50,575 nucleotides of DNA from Tangfeifania diversioriginum (GCA_945873105.1 CAMCBW010000040.1:1-50575); one strand, 5' to 3'; counted from the stretch's first letter, positions 33,996 through 43,489 are shown. Translations and numbers: made by a program. The notes: generated by a model not told the origin, from the letters alone.

Positions 33996-36900
33996 ATGGC
34001 AGATCACATTCACAAACTGTTGTTACGCCAGATTAAGAGGCACTTCGGCTCAATTGATCAACTGCCTGAAGAAATGAGAGGATTTATTCTGGATGTGAGT
34101 AACACTTATGCAAATTCTGAGGATGACATTAGGTTGCTGCAAAACTCAATTGAGCTCAGTTCGCAGGAGTTAAGGGATGGGTTATCTAAGCAAAAGCAGG
34201 ATGCAGAAGCGCAAAAGGCAACCATCAACAACATAAAGGGAGCTATCTACGCACTTAATCCATCTGATAAAAATCGAATTAACGATACTGAGGCAACAAC
34301 TTCCGACAGTAGTTACCTATTTGATTCCCTTATAAAATTAATTGAGGAGAGAAATCAGGCTGAAGAAGAAATTCTGAAACTATCAAAGGCGGTCGAGCAG
34401 AATCCAGCTTCAATCGTTATTACTGATATTAATGGTGATATTGAATATGTAAATCCCAAATTCTGCAACTTAACTGGATATACCAAGGAAGAGGCAATTG
34501 GAAAAAATCCGAGAATATTAAAAACAGAGAATACACCCGTTGAGCATTTCAAGAATCTTTGGAATACGATACTGTCGGGGATGGAATGGCAGGGGGAATT
34601 GCATAACAGAAAAAAGAACGGTGAGCTCTATTGGGAATCAGCATTGATCTCTCCAATTATTAATGAGAACAAGGTCATAACGCATTTTATCGCTATCAAG
34701 GAAGATATCACGGAAAGGAAGAGGGCGGAAGCTGAACGTATCAGGCAATCCGGATTGATCACCTCCTTGCTGGATTCTATTCCTGATATTATTTTCTTCA
34801 AAGATACGGAGGGCATTTACCTTGGTTGCAATCTTCCATTTGCTGAATTTGTGGGCAAACCTAAAAATGAGATTATCGGAAAGAGTGACTTCGATCTTTT
34901 TGATGTCGAAACTGCCAGTTCTTTTGTGCGTTTTGATGCCGAAATGCTCAGGCATAAGTTACCCAGCCACAATGAAGAATGGATTACCTATCCCGATGGC
35001 AGAAGCGTGTTGATCGATACCCTGAAGACACCTTATTGGGCAAGTGATGGAACATTGGTCGGATTGCTAGGAATCAGCAGGGATATTACGCTTAGAAAGC
35101 AGGCAGAAGAAACGCTGCAGAATGAACGTACGCTGTTCCGGACGATAATTGATTTGATTCCTGACGCTGTTTACGTGAAAGACCTTGAGGGCAGGAAAAT
35201 CATTGCCAATCCGAAAGAAATTCAATTTGCAGGTAAAAGTTCAGAAGCTGAAATCATAGGCAAATTAGACTTTGAATTTTATCCTGATAAGGAGGCAAAA
35301 CAGGCTCTTGAAGAGGATGAGTTGGTGATGCAAACAGGTAATCCGCTGTTCGATATCAACGGAACCCTAACAGATAAAGAGGGTGTGATCCATTGGCTCC
35401 TCTGTTCCAAAGTTCCGTTACGTGACATGCATGGTAAAATTAATGGATTGGTAGGGGTAACTCACGATATCACAGACCAGAAGAATCGAGAAGCAGAACT
35501 TTTAAAAGCCAAACAAGAGGCAGATATTGCCAATAAGGCGAAGTCTGAGTTTCTTGCCAACATGAGCCACGAAATCAGAACTCCGCTCAATGGGGTGATT
35601 GGCTTCACTGACCTGTTACTTAAAACCCCTTTGAATAAAATCCAGAAACAGTTTGCCGAAAACGTGAATACCTCAGGTCATTCGTTGCTGGGGATTATCA
35701 ATGACATACTTGACTTCTCCAAGATAGAAGCAGGCAAAATGGAGCTCGATCTGTTCAAAACGGATATTATTGAAATTGCGGAGCAAACAGCAGATATTTT
35801 AAAATACCATGCTTCACAGAAAGGGCTCGAACTACTATTAAATATTCAGCCGGATATTCCCAGGTTTATCACAGCCGATCCAATCCGTCTTAAACAAATA
35901 CTGGTAAACCTTATCGGTAATGCAATAAAATTTACAGAATCAGGGGAGGTTGAACTGAACATAGCTTTTACCAAAAAGAGTGAGACAAAAGGTGGATTTA
36001 GATTCTCCGTTCGGGATACAGGGATTGGAATCAGTGAAATCCAACAAAAGAAGTTGTTCAAAGCCTTTATGCAAGCTGATTCTTCCACAACCCGTAAATT
36101 TGGAGGCACTGGACTTGGACTGACCATATCCAGTATTCTCGTGGAAAAAATGGGTGGCAAGATTGAAATTGAGAGTGAGATTGGCAAAGGTTCAAATTTC
36201 TATTTTACAATTGAACTGGAATACGAGATTGGTGAAAAACTTGATTATAGCAGTCTCAATGAGATCAAAAGGGTATTGGTGATTGATGACAATGATAACA
36301 ACCGTTTGATTCTGGAGCATACTTTTAATAATTGGGGTATCGAATTTGTCGGTATAGACAATGGGTTATCCGCGCTCAAAATAATTGAAAAATCTGATTT
36401 ATTTGATGTCATTATTGTCGACTACCACATGCCCTACATCAATGGTCTCGATACCATCAAGATGATTCGGGAACAATTGAATCTTTCTTCTGAGGAATTG
36501 CCTATTATTTTACTTCATAGTTCATCAGATGATATTGCAATTTACGAGGAGTGTAAAAAGCTGGATGTTCGGTTTAATATTACGAAGCCGGTAAAATCTC
36601 AAGAGTTATTGCATTACCTGAAGAGTATTCAAAATCAGTCGTTTGCAGATTCAATGGAGCGCATAAGTGAATTGCCAACTGTTCCGGATGACCAAAGCGG
36701 TAAGTTTTCTCCAGTCATCCTTGTCGTCGAAGATGTTATGCTTAATATGTTGTTGATGACAACCTTGGTGAAACAGCTCATTCCCAACGTGGTGGTATTA
36801 GAGGCAAAAAATGGTCAGGAAGCAATCAATATGACGATCGCCAATAATCCGGATTTAATCTTTATGGATGTGCAAATGCCGGTAAAATCTGGAATTGAAG

Positions 36901-37469
36901 CTACAATTGGGATACGTGAGCATGAATTTGGGAAAGGGGACAGAATTCCTATTATTGCATTGACAGCAGGAGCAGTGAAAGGCGAAAAGGAGCGATGCAT
37001 GGAGGCAGGAATGGATGATTTTCTTACAAAACCCATAGACAGAGCTGTACTGACTAAAATGATTGATAAGCATTTGACCCTTTTCTATGAAAGGAAGAAT
37101 CCTTCAATAAACACAGAAGGTCTTACCAAAAGTTTACCACATTTTGATGAAGTGATGTTTAATGAGAATATGGGAAATAGTCAGATCCTTCTTGAAGATT
37201 TGCTGGAATTAATTCCCATACAGTTTTCAACCGATCTGGAATTACTTGACAATGCCATCAGGGCGGAGAACATTCAGGAAATTAAGCAGGCCGCCCATTC
37301 GATCAGAGGGGTAGCCCTCAATATGTGTTTCAATCAGCTTGCCGAAATGGCCGAAAAATTGGAGTATGAGTTTTCTGAAATGGGTATTGAAAAGTCACGT
37401 AATGCATACAATGAGATTGTAAAAGAATGGAATTATGTTCAAATTATTATGAAGAATAAGTTGTTTTAA
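33996..37469 (+). CDS. cytoplasmic hybrid sensor histidine kinase (PAS3-HisKA-HATPase-REC2-HPt)
   Basis: A 1157-residue phosphorelay protein. After a helical N-terminus (1-125) come three PAS domains (about 128-245, 254-368 and 376-495). HisKA contains NMSHEIRTPLNG with phospho-acceptor His525. The ATPase has the N-box LVNLIGNAIKF (about 637-647), DTGIGIS (about 674) and GGTGLGLTIS (about 703). The first receiver has Asp809 (VDYHMPY), the second Asp958 (MDVQMP), and the HPt domain has His1101 (AAHSIRG). All relay residues are present. No membrane segment is evident, so it senses cytoplasmic cues, probably through the FIST protein and PAS domains. No output regulator with a DNA-binding domain lies next to it. 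Confidence 0.93.
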   Translation: MADHIHKLLLRQIKRHFGSIDQLPEEMRGFILDVSNTYANSEDDIRLLQNSIELSSQELRDGLSKQKQDAEAQKATINNIKGAIYALNPSDKNRINDTEATTSDSSYLFDSLIKLIEERNQAEEEILKLSKAVEQNPASIVITDINGDIEYVNPKFCNLTGYTKEEAIGKNPRILKTENTPVEHFKNLWNTILSGMEWQGELHNRKKNGELYWESALISPIINENKVITHFIAIKEDITERKRAEAERIRQSGLITSLLDSIPDIIFFKDTEGIYLGCNLPFAEFVGKPKNEIIGKSDFDLFDVETASSFVRFDAEMLRHKLPSHNEEWITYPDGRSVLIDTLKTPYWASDGTLVGLLGISRDITLRKQAEETLQNERTLFRTIIDLIPDAVYVKDLEGRKIIANPKEIQFAGKSSEAEIIGKLDFEFYPDKEAKQALEEDELVMQTGNPLFDINGTLTDKEGVIHWLLCSKVPLRDMHGKINGLVGVTHDITDQKNREAELLKAKQEADIANKAKSEFLANMSHEIRTPLNGVIGFTDLLLKTPLNKIQKQFAENVNTSGHSLLGIINDILDFSKIEAGKMELDLFKTDIIEIAEQTADILKYHASQKGLELLLNIQPDIPRFITADPIRLKQILVNLIGNAIKFTESGEVELNIAFTKKSETKGGFRFSVRDTGIGISEIQQKKLFKAFMQADSSTTRKFGGTGLGLTISSILVEKMGGKIEIESEIGKGSNFYFTIELEYEIGEKLDYSSLNEIKRVLVIDDNDNNRLILEHTFNNWGIEFVGIDNGLSALKIIEKSDLFDVIIVDYHMPYINGLDTIKMIREQLNLSSEELPIILLHSSSDDIAIYEECKKLDVRFNITKPVKSQELLHYLKSIQNQSFADSMERISELPTVPDDQSGKFSPVILVVEDVMLNMLLMTTLVKQLIPNVVVLEAKNGQEAINMTIANNPDLIFMDVQMPVKSGIEATIGIREHEFGKGDRIPIIALTAGAVKGEKERCMEAGMDDFLTKPIDRAVLTKMIDKHLTLFYERKNPSINTEGLTKSLPHFDEVMFNENMGNSQILLEDLLELIPIQFSTDLELLDNAIRAENIQEIKQAAHSIRGVALNMCFNQLAEMAEKLEYEFSEMGIEKSRNAYNEIVKEWNYVQIIMKNKLF

Positions 37470-37576
37470 GTATTATTGGAAATAGGTATGCACGCCATTC
37501 TTTTAAATGATTCTAAAAATCCAAGCAGAATTGATTAAATCTATATCCAATTTAGCAACAAACCCTCGCTGAACGC

Positions 37577-39238
37577 ATGATAAACAGAAGAAAATTTATC
37601 AGGACGACTTCCCTGGCAACTGCCGGAAGCTTGGTTGCGATTTCACTTAAGGGACATACATCATCCGAAACTATGGAAGGGGCAGGGGTATTTGCCTGGA
37701 ATGGCCCTGGGGGGGATGTTCCTTCATCCACAGACTACAGCATTACCTTGAAACAAGGATGGGAAAACTGGAAGCCGTTTGTATATTATACCTACAACCG
37801 TTCTGTAGATAAGGTGGTGGATCCGGAAGGACGCTATTTGAAGCATGGTTTCCTGAATCTTCATGCAAACCAATACATTGACCCTAAGCTCAACAAAGAT
37901 ACCTATGCCCATTCCTGGGCATATTTTGATTTCTCAGGGGCCCCGGTAGAGGTTACATTAAAAATCAGCAAGGGAGTCGAAGGAGTTGATTTGCCCTTAA
38001 AAAGCTGCGGTATATTTCCACAGCATCTCGGAATAAAATGCCGGATTATCGCTGATGATACCATCTGTTTTGTGATGGACAAGCCTGCAAAGATTGCGGT
38101 CATACCAAACCATCTTCAAGCTGTTGAAAAGATCATCCAGTCTGGAAAAGCAGGGGTTCACGATGGTTACCGCAATCCATTCTTCCTGTTTGCAAGAGAG
38201 CCTGAAACCGATATGCCGGATAAAAAAGCTCCGGATACCCTCGTTGTAAAGCCTGGCGATCAATATGGACCTCAAGACTTTATGAAAGCAAAAACTATAT
38301 GGTTTGAACCGGGGGTCCATGATTATTCCAAATACAACAGCGAAGATCCTGACCATTATATTGACCTAATTACCGGGCAGACGCTCTACCTCGCAGGGGG
38401 ATCCTACATCTATGGTCATGTTAGCTCAAAAATTAAAACCCCGGTTAGCGAAATGCCGGTTATGAAGGGTAGAGGAACAATGTCAGGCGAAAGGAATGCC
38501 TGGTCAGGTATTCCGTATGTTACAACAGAGGTCCGGAATGTCAGGCTGGAAGGTATTCATCTGACCGACCCGAATAATCACATTAGTCACTCAAATTCGC
38601 CCTTTAAAGATATTGCTGTTGTGGGCGCCTGGCATGGAAATACCGATGGACAGACGGTGGATGGTCCGGATGGAGATCCTTTTACTGGCTGGCATTCCGA
38701 TAACTGCTTTGTGATGGCTGCAGATACCAATCTTAAATTCAGGGGCTCTTCAAGGATAAGAAACTATACGGTCTGGCAACTCGCAAATGCGGAGCCGCTT
38801 TGGATCGCTAATTCCTGGGACAGCTTGCTCGATGGACTGAATGTGATCTGCTACAATAAAATCGTAGCAGAAAGCAGTAAAAATCCAGGGCAGGTAATCA
38901 ATATTCATATCAGGGAATCGGGAAATTTCAAGAACATAAAAACAATGAATGTGCACTGTGAGGCGCCTTTTGTCTCTAAGTTGTTTCTTGTTGAGTCTGC
39001 AAACAAATCGGATACAGTTTCTTATGATAATATTGTTTTTGAGAATATTACGGTGAATACCCCAAAGATCCTTTTTAAATCTACGGTTGGGAACAAAGGC
39101 AAAGATTGTTCCCCGTTCGGTGAAGTTATTTTCCGTAATCTGGTGATAAACGGGTGTAAGATCACCAATGAAAACTGCCTGGAGTATTTTGCGCTACTCG
39201 AAGGTGTGAGTGTTGGAAAGGAAGTGAAGTTTGATTAA
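37577..39238 (+). CDS. Tat-exported beta-helix glycoside hydrolase-like protein (GH49/GH28-like)
   Basis: A 553-residue protein. The N-terminus MINRRKFIRTTS followed by a hydrophobic stretch is a twin-arginine signal. An N-terminal beta-sandwich (about 50-215, with FVYYTYNRSVDKV) precedes a right-handed beta-helix (about 255-530) with repeated short strands such as VRNVRLEGIHL and YDNIVFENITVNT. The order and the segment GWHSDNCFVMAADTNLKFRG resemble GH49 dextranase/isopullulanase-like proteins, but polygalacturonase-type GH28 is also possible. The likely role is periplasmic or surface polysaccharide breakdown. The small secreted protein follows 19 bases later and may act with it. Confidence 0.78.
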   Translation: MINRRKFIRTTSLATAGSLVAISLKGHTSSETMEGAGVFAWNGPGGDVPSSTDYSITLKQGWENWKPFVYYTYNRSVDKVVDPEGRYLKHGFLNLHANQYIDPKLNKDTYAHSWAYFDFSGAPVEVTLKISKGVEGVDLPLKSCGIFPQHLGIKCRIIADDTICFVMDKPAKIAVIPNHLQAVEKIIQSGKAGVHDGYRNPFFLFAREPETDMPDKKAPDTLVVKPGDQYGPQDFMKAKTIWFEPGVHDYSKYNSEDPDHYIDLITGQTLYLAGGSYIYGHVSSKIKTPVSEMPVMKGRGTMSGERNAWSGIPYVTTEVRNVRLEGIHLTDPNNHISHSNSPFKDIAVVGAWHGNTDGQTVDGPDGDPFTGWHSDNCFVMAADTNLKFRGSSRIRNYTVWQLANAEPLWIANSWDSLLDGLNVICYNKIVAESSKNPGQVINIHIRESGNFKNIKTMNVHCEAPFVSKLFLVESANKSDTVSYDNIVFENITVNTPKILFKSTVGNKGKDCSPFGEVIFRNLVINGCKITNENCLEYFALLEGVSVGKEVKFD

Positions 39239-39257
39239 TGTCTAAATTGGGGAAAAG

Positions 39258-39824
39258 ATGAAAGCAATAAATTATCATAGTAGGGGGGTGTATTTTACTG
39301 TATGTCTGCTATTAACGGTATTTTCAGCAGCTTATTCCGTCTATGGTCAGCGTTCACCGCAGGCCAGTGATCTGTTCCCTAACACCGGAGCATACATTGT
39401 CGTAACCGGGATGAAACTTAATGAGGATCCCAGGGATTTCGTCAATGATGCTACCGTCGCTGAGGGTGCCACGGTGAAAGTCTCCATGAAAAACGGTGCA
39501 TCGGAGAAGAAAGTAACCAGTAAATTTACTCCGGTAAATAATTCAAAGGATGTCTACTATTCAGCTGACTTTAGAATAGCTTTTGACAGTACCTACACCA
39601 TTGAAATGACATTTAAGGATGGAAACAGAATAGTGGTGAGCGACTATAGGATTCTTCCTCAATGGAAAACCCATTTTTATTTTCATAGTACAAACGGAAC
39701 AAAGTCACCGGCCTCTGTGATGCTGAGACAAGAAGACAAGGATTCAAAGTTAAACTGCCTGATATATGGTCTGTATCCTTTCAGCAACTACAAGGCATTG
39801 GGGGGGGCTCAGCTGAGCAATTAG
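39258..39824 (+). CDS. small secreted protein of unknown function
   Basis: A 188-residue protein with a signal peptide (about 1-30, ending SVYGQ). The rest is beta-rich (ATVKVSMKNGASEKKV, YTIEMTFKDGNRIVVSDYRIL), without a family I recognise. It lies 19 bases after the beta-helix gene and is probably in the same transcript. The C-terminus runs into a run of eight G (39800-39807) just before the stop, where a change in length would alter only the last few residues or run into the neighbouring remnant. It may be truncated: the end abuts a GDPD pseudogene on the other strand. Confidence 0.6.
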   Translation: MKAINYHSRGVYFTVCLLLTVFSAAYSVYGQRSPQASDLFPNTGAYIVVTGMKLNEDPRDFVNDATVAEGATVKVSMKNGASEKKVTSKFTPVNNSKDVYYSADFRIAFDSTYTIEMTFKDGNRIVVSDYRILPQWKTHFYFHSTNGTKSPASVMLRQEDKDSKLNCLIYGLYPFSNYKALGGAQLSN

Positions 39825-39829
39825 AAAAG

Positions 39830-40170
39830 TTATTTCACCTTCGCGGCTTCACAAATCACCGAAACCTTGTTCGTGGAGATTACATCAATCCCCGCCCGGA
39901 TGGCCTGAACATAGGACTCAATCCTCTGATTCTCCCCAAATCCATCGGAAAAAATCTTTACTCCTTTGGCATGTGCCTTTTCAATCAGTTCTTTCGAAAG
40001 ATCCTTCCAGTTTACATCCAATGCATAGGGATGATGGCTGTCGATCATTCGTTCAAGATCCTTCGGCGCAGGTAATCCGGGGATACATGGCAACCAGGGA
40101 GTTTTCAGGTACGAACTCGTTGGCAGCCCGGTGGGTAGCAACCCCAACAAAACGTTTCCCTTATCTTACG
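39830..40170 (-). pseudogene. glycerophosphodiester phosphodiesterase remnant with internal deletion
   Basis: On the minus strand one frame reads VGVATHRAANEFVPENSLVAM (from about 40162 to 40100), the GDPD N-terminal catalytic motif (HR...PEN). It is preceded by an in-frame stop and no start codon, and it soon hits a stop. A different frame then gives a typical GDPD C-terminus to 39830, with PYALDVNWKDLSKELIEKAH and AIRAGIDVISTNKVSVI. The middle of the enzyme, roughly 130-150 residues, is missing. The start is lost, so no functional product is expected. GDPD enzymes split glycerophosphodiesters to glycerol-3-phosphate. Confidence 0.82.
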
Positions 40171-40396
40171 ATGACATACTTCAGCTAAAATTCTGGATGG
40201 AAATGATATTCCAAATGAAATCTGGGTAATATTAACCTGGTCGCCAAAAAGGACCCCTCGCTCATTCGTATTTTTTGATAAGTTGCCTTCATGTTTGGTA
40301 TATTATTGCCACATTGAAGCGTAATATGGTCGATATTCTGACAAAATTATATTATACTTTGATACTAGATCATTAATAATTGAGCAAGTTTTGAAC

Positions 40397-40404
40397 TATG
40401 TTTG
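40397..40404 (+). promoter_or_regulatory. -7 box for the oxidoreductase-aminotransferase operon
   Basis: TATGTTTG, a full TAnnTTTG match, lies 47 bases before the ATG at 40452. The -33 region is weak. The rest of the 40171-40451 gap shows nothing else. Confidence 0.5.
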
Positions 40405-40451
40405 TGGGGAGATAAGTTAAGAATTTAGCATTGTACGAAACTTCGCAGTCC

Positions 40452-41447
40452 ATGAAAAGAGTCGCAATTCTTGGTTTTGGGTTTATGGGGATGACCCATG
40501 CCGAAAATGTTATGAGGAATAGCGAATTGTCGTTGGTGGCAATCGTAGACAAGAATCCAAAGGCATTGGAAGAGAAGTTGCTCAATCCAACAGGCAATTT
40601 TGCAGTTGAGAAATCGGATCAGGGTAAGCTTTTGCAAATCAAAAGATACCGCAGTATAGACGATTGCCTTGAATACGAAGAGCTGGATGCAGTGCTGATT
40701 GCATTGCATACCGATCTGCATTTTGAGATGACCAGAAAGGTGCTGCTTCATGGAAAGCATGTCTTTTTGGAAAAGCCTTTCTGTCTGGATCTGAAACAGG
40801 CAGAGGAGCTTATCAAACTTGCCAGGGAGAAGGAGCGGATATTGATGGTAGGACACGTGGTCCGGTTTATGCCTCCCTATCAACAACTTAAAACATGGAT
40901 CAATTCAGGTGAATATGGTAGGCTTAAGTTTTTGTCCATGACCCGGTATTCGGGGGTTCCGGCATGGGGAGAATGGTTGGACCGCAGAGTTTCATTTGGA
41001 TCTTCTGGTGGGGCACTTTTTGATCTGCTCATTCATGACATTGACTTTGTCAACTCCATTCTGGGTAAGCCCGGAAGTATCCAATGCAATTATCTTCCCG
41101 GACTACTTAGCAAGCACGATTACATTACTGCCTTGTGGAGTTATTTCGACAAAGGGATTGATGTTAAAATTGAAGGCGGGAATATTTTTCATTCCAATTT
41201 CCCATTTCAGGCGGGCTTTATGGCTGGATTTGAAACGGCGAGTATTCAATATTCATCTTCCAGGGGAGATGTCATTCAGATTTCAACCGACGCAGACCTG
41301 AAGGAGATTCCTTGCGGATTATCAGGTGAAGGTTTCTACAACGAGATTGCCTATTTCGCCCAATGCATCAACCAAAACAGGGCACCCCTGGCGTGTATGC
41401 CTGAGTCTGCCCTGCAAACAATACAACTGTGTTACGACCATATATAG
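40452..41447 (+). CDS. Gfo/Idh/MocA family oxidoreductase
   Basis: A 331-residue protein. The N-terminal Rossmann motif is GFGFMG at residues 8-13 and the cofactor-contacting EKP is at 107-109 (Lys108). The C-terminal alpha/beta domain holds GGALFDLLIHDIDF. The family oxidises or reduces sugars or cyclitols with NAD(P). A TTG upstream (40431) is in frame, but the ATG at 40452 gives the usual N-terminus. The DegT aminotransferase starts seven bases after the stop. Together they would convert a sugar hydroxyl to a keto group and then to an amino group, as in aminosugar or aminocyclitol synthesis. The substrate is not known. Confidence 0.88.
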   Translation: MKRVAILGFGFMGMTHAENVMRNSELSLVAIVDKNPKALEEKLLNPTGNFAVEKSDQGKLLQIKRYRSIDDCLEYEELDAVLIALHTDLHFEMTRKVLLHGKHVFLEKPFCLDLKQAEELIKLAREKERILMVGHVVRFMPPYQQLKTWINSGEYGRLKFLSMTRYSGVPAWGEWLDRRVSFGSSGGALFDLLIHDIDFVNSILGKPGSIQCNYLPGLLSKHDYITALWSYFDKGIDVKIEGGNIFHSNFPFQAGFMAGFETASIQYSSSRGDVIQISTDADLKEIPCGLSGEGFYNEIAYFAQCINQNRAPLACMPESALQTIQLCYDHI

Positions 41448-41454
41448 CTGCTGC

Positions 41455-42669
41455 ATGAAGAATTTAGCGATTAATGGGGGAGCCAAAACGGTTGAAAGGG
41501 ATTTCAAATGGCCCCTTTTTGATGAAACGGATGTTCAAATGGTGACCGACATCGTTCGGAGTGGCCAATGGGGAAACCCGGATTGTGGGGGTGAAGTGGA
41601 AAAATTTGAGCAGGAATTTGCATCTTTCTGCGGTACGAAATATGCACTTGCCTGTGTAAACGGATCGGTCGCACTTCGTCTTGCACTTATCGCCTGTGGT
41701 GTGAAACCCGGGGATGAGGTCCTGGTGCCGCCTTATACATTTATAGCCACTGCCTCGATTGTCATAGAGGCCAATTGTGTACCGGTGTTTGTCGACATTG
41801 ATCCACGCACCTACAACATGGATGCATCCAAAATTGAGGCTGCCATAACACCCAAAACCAGGGCGATTATTCCGGTTCATTTTGCGGGCCAGGCTTGCGA
41901 GATGGATGAGATTTTGGCGATTGCCAAAAAATATGGATTGAGGGTGATCGAAGATGCCTGTCATGGACATGGAGCAGAGTACAAGGGGAAAAAACTTGGT
42001 TCTATCGGGGATGCTGGTTGCTTTAGTTTTCAGTCGTCCAAAAACCTCACCAGCGGGGAGGGAGGAATGGTGGTGACCAATGATGATGCACTCTGCGAAA
42101 TGATGAACTCACTCCGCAATGTTGGCAGGGTGGAGGGTGGTGCATGGTATGAGCACCACCATGCGGGCTGTAACTACCGCATCACGCAGCTTCAGGCAGT
42201 TTTGCTCTCCAGTCAGCTAAAAAGGCTGGAAGCGCAAACATTGACGCGTCACGAAAATGGGGGCTATCTCAATGAACTGCTATCAGAAATTGAGGGTATT
42301 ACCCCACTTTCCAGAGGATTGGGGGAGACACGGCACAGTTATCACATTTACATCTTCAAATACGATAAAGAAAAATTTAATGGGCTTTCCAAAGTTCAAT
42401 TTTCGAAGATGCTAGCGGCGGAAGGAGTTCCCTGCTTTATGGGTTATCCTGAACCATTGTACAGGCAGCCACTTTTTCAGAAGAAAAATTTTATGTGTTA
42501 TGCCATTCCGGTTGGGACAGACTATACCAATGTGCATTGTCCGGTCACGGAGCGTGCTTGTTACGAAGAGGCAGTGTGGATCATGCAACATGCCATGCTG
42601 GGAACAAGGCAGGAGATGGAACTTTTTGCCTCAGCCATCAAGAAAATCAAAAAAGCAATCATGGAATAA
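41455..42669 (+). CDS. DegT/DnrJ/EryC1 family aminotransferase
   Basis: A 404-residue PLP enzyme of the sugar aminotransferase family. The PLP lysine is Lys196 in SFQSSKNLTSGEGG; VIEDACHGHGAEYKG supplies the ring-contacting Asp. VPPYTFIATASI and the N-terminal PLFDETD are typical. The closest resemblance is to aminotransferases acting on keto-sugars or keto-inositols. The frame is open upstream to 41326 but overlaps the oxidoreductase; the ATG at 41455 gives the family N-terminus. It forms an operon with the oxidoreductase. No other biosynthetic enzyme is next to it, so the product is uncertain. Confidence 0.9.
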   Translation: MKNLAINGGAKTVERDFKWPLFDETDVQMVTDIVRSGQWGNPDCGGEVEKFEQEFASFCGTKYALACVNGSVALRLALIACGVKPGDEVLVPPYTFIATASIVIEANCVPVFVDIDPRTYNMDASKIEAAITPKTRAIIPVHFAGQACEMDEILAIAKKYGLRVIEDACHGHGAEYKGKKLGSIGDAGCFSFQSSKNLTSGEGGMVVTNDDALCEMMNSLRNVGRVEGGAWYEHHHAGCNYRITQLQAVLLSSQLKRLEAQTLTRHENGGYLNELLSEIEGITPLSRGLGETRHSYHIYIFKYDKEKFNGLSKVQFSKMLAAEGVPCFMGYPEPLYRQPLFQKKNFMCYAIPVGTDYTNVHCPVTERACYEEAVWIMQHAMLGTRQEMELFASAIKKIKKAIME

Positions 42670-42771
42670 AAATCACTCTTACGAATTTCAAGACAAAAAT
42701 CAGCTGCGATTTGTGTTTTACGACTACGACTACTATTACTATTTTTTGCAAATCTATTTGCTGGTAAAATC

Positions 42772-42798
42772 AGGGGCTGCCCGTCATGGACAGCCCCT
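42772..42798. terminator. hairpin between convergent genes, likely terminator
   Basis: AGGGGCTG and CAGCCCCT pair, with the stem extended by CC/GG past one mismatch. It lies between the DegT gene (plus) and the HdeD-like gene (minus) and may serve the plus-strand transcript. The U tract is short. Confidence 0.6.
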
Positions 42799-42910
42799 TT
42801 GTATAGATTGGATCAAATACAACAGCCCCGCATTTGTTCATAGAGGATGCCCGAAAGGTTACTCATGCCCTCCGCTCCAAGCTCAATGCTCCATGCCCTC
42901 TGCCCAATGT

Positions 42911-43489
42911 TTACACCTCTTCGTAAGTAGTGTCCACAATGTTTCCAGCTTGTGTTCCTTTGGGAATATTCTTCAGCCTCCAGGCCATAATAAGTTCCAA
43001 AACACCATATACCAAAAGGATAGCTCCCAGGAAGGTGAGGATTTTCTCGGCACTTTCGATGGGTTGGGACAGCAGGTAGACACCCCCTGAGATCAATAAC
43101 ACTGAAAATATCAGGAAGGTCCATGACCACAGCGACTTGGACAGGGTTCCGATTGCACCGAAAAACTGCATCAATCCAAGCATAATGAAAATTACGCCGA
43201 AGAAGAATCCAAAGACTTTTACAATGGTCATGGGGGAGAGAAGGAAAAGAAGTCCCCACAAAATGTTGAAGAAACCCTGAAAGGAGAAGCCAATTTGCAG
43301 ACCTTTCCTGTTGCTTCGTTTGGAGAAGAAAAGACTGAAGATTCCGCTGAGTAGGATCATCGCGCCCACCGTCATAACCACTGATTTCAAGGTTAATCCC
43401 GGTAGGGTAAGAAAGAGAATGCCAATTGCGAGGGTAAGGATGCCCCTGATGAATGCATTTTGGGGAGAGGGGAGAAAAAATATTTTCAT
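42911..43489 (-). CDS. HdeD/DUF308-like membrane protein
   Basis: A 192-residue protein with about six membrane segments arranged as repeated pairs (ILTLAIGILFLTLPG, GAMILLSGIFSLFF, FNILWGLLFLLSP and so on), the pattern of the HdeD family. HdeD is linked with acid resistance in E. coli, but most relatives have no known role. The ATG at 43489 is preferred over the TTG at 43516. The gene is divergent from the GH92 gene. Confidence 0.85.
   Translation of the reverse strand: MKIFFLPSPQNAFIRGILTLAIGILFLTLPGLTLKSVVMTVGAMILLSGIFSLFFSKRSNRKGLQIGFSFQGFFNILWGLLFLLSPMTIVKVFGFFFGVIFIMLGLMQFFGAIGTLSKSLWSWTFLIFSVLLISGGVYLLSQPIESAEKILTFLGAILLVYGVLELIMAWRLKNIPKGTQAGNIVDTTYEEV

Noticed and set aside
36001-36200. 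A broken kinase ATPase domain
   Set aside because: The N, G1 and G2 boxes are all intact, so the kinase is expected to be active.
41326-41454. N-terminal extension of the DegT aminotransferase
   Set aside because: It overlaps the oxidoreductase in another frame and adds cysteine-rich sequence not typical of the family; the ATG at 41455 fits.
42500-43090. A 196-codon plus-strand ORF after the aminotransferase
   Set aside because: It overlaps the end of the DegT gene and the antisense of the HdeD-like gene, with no family features.
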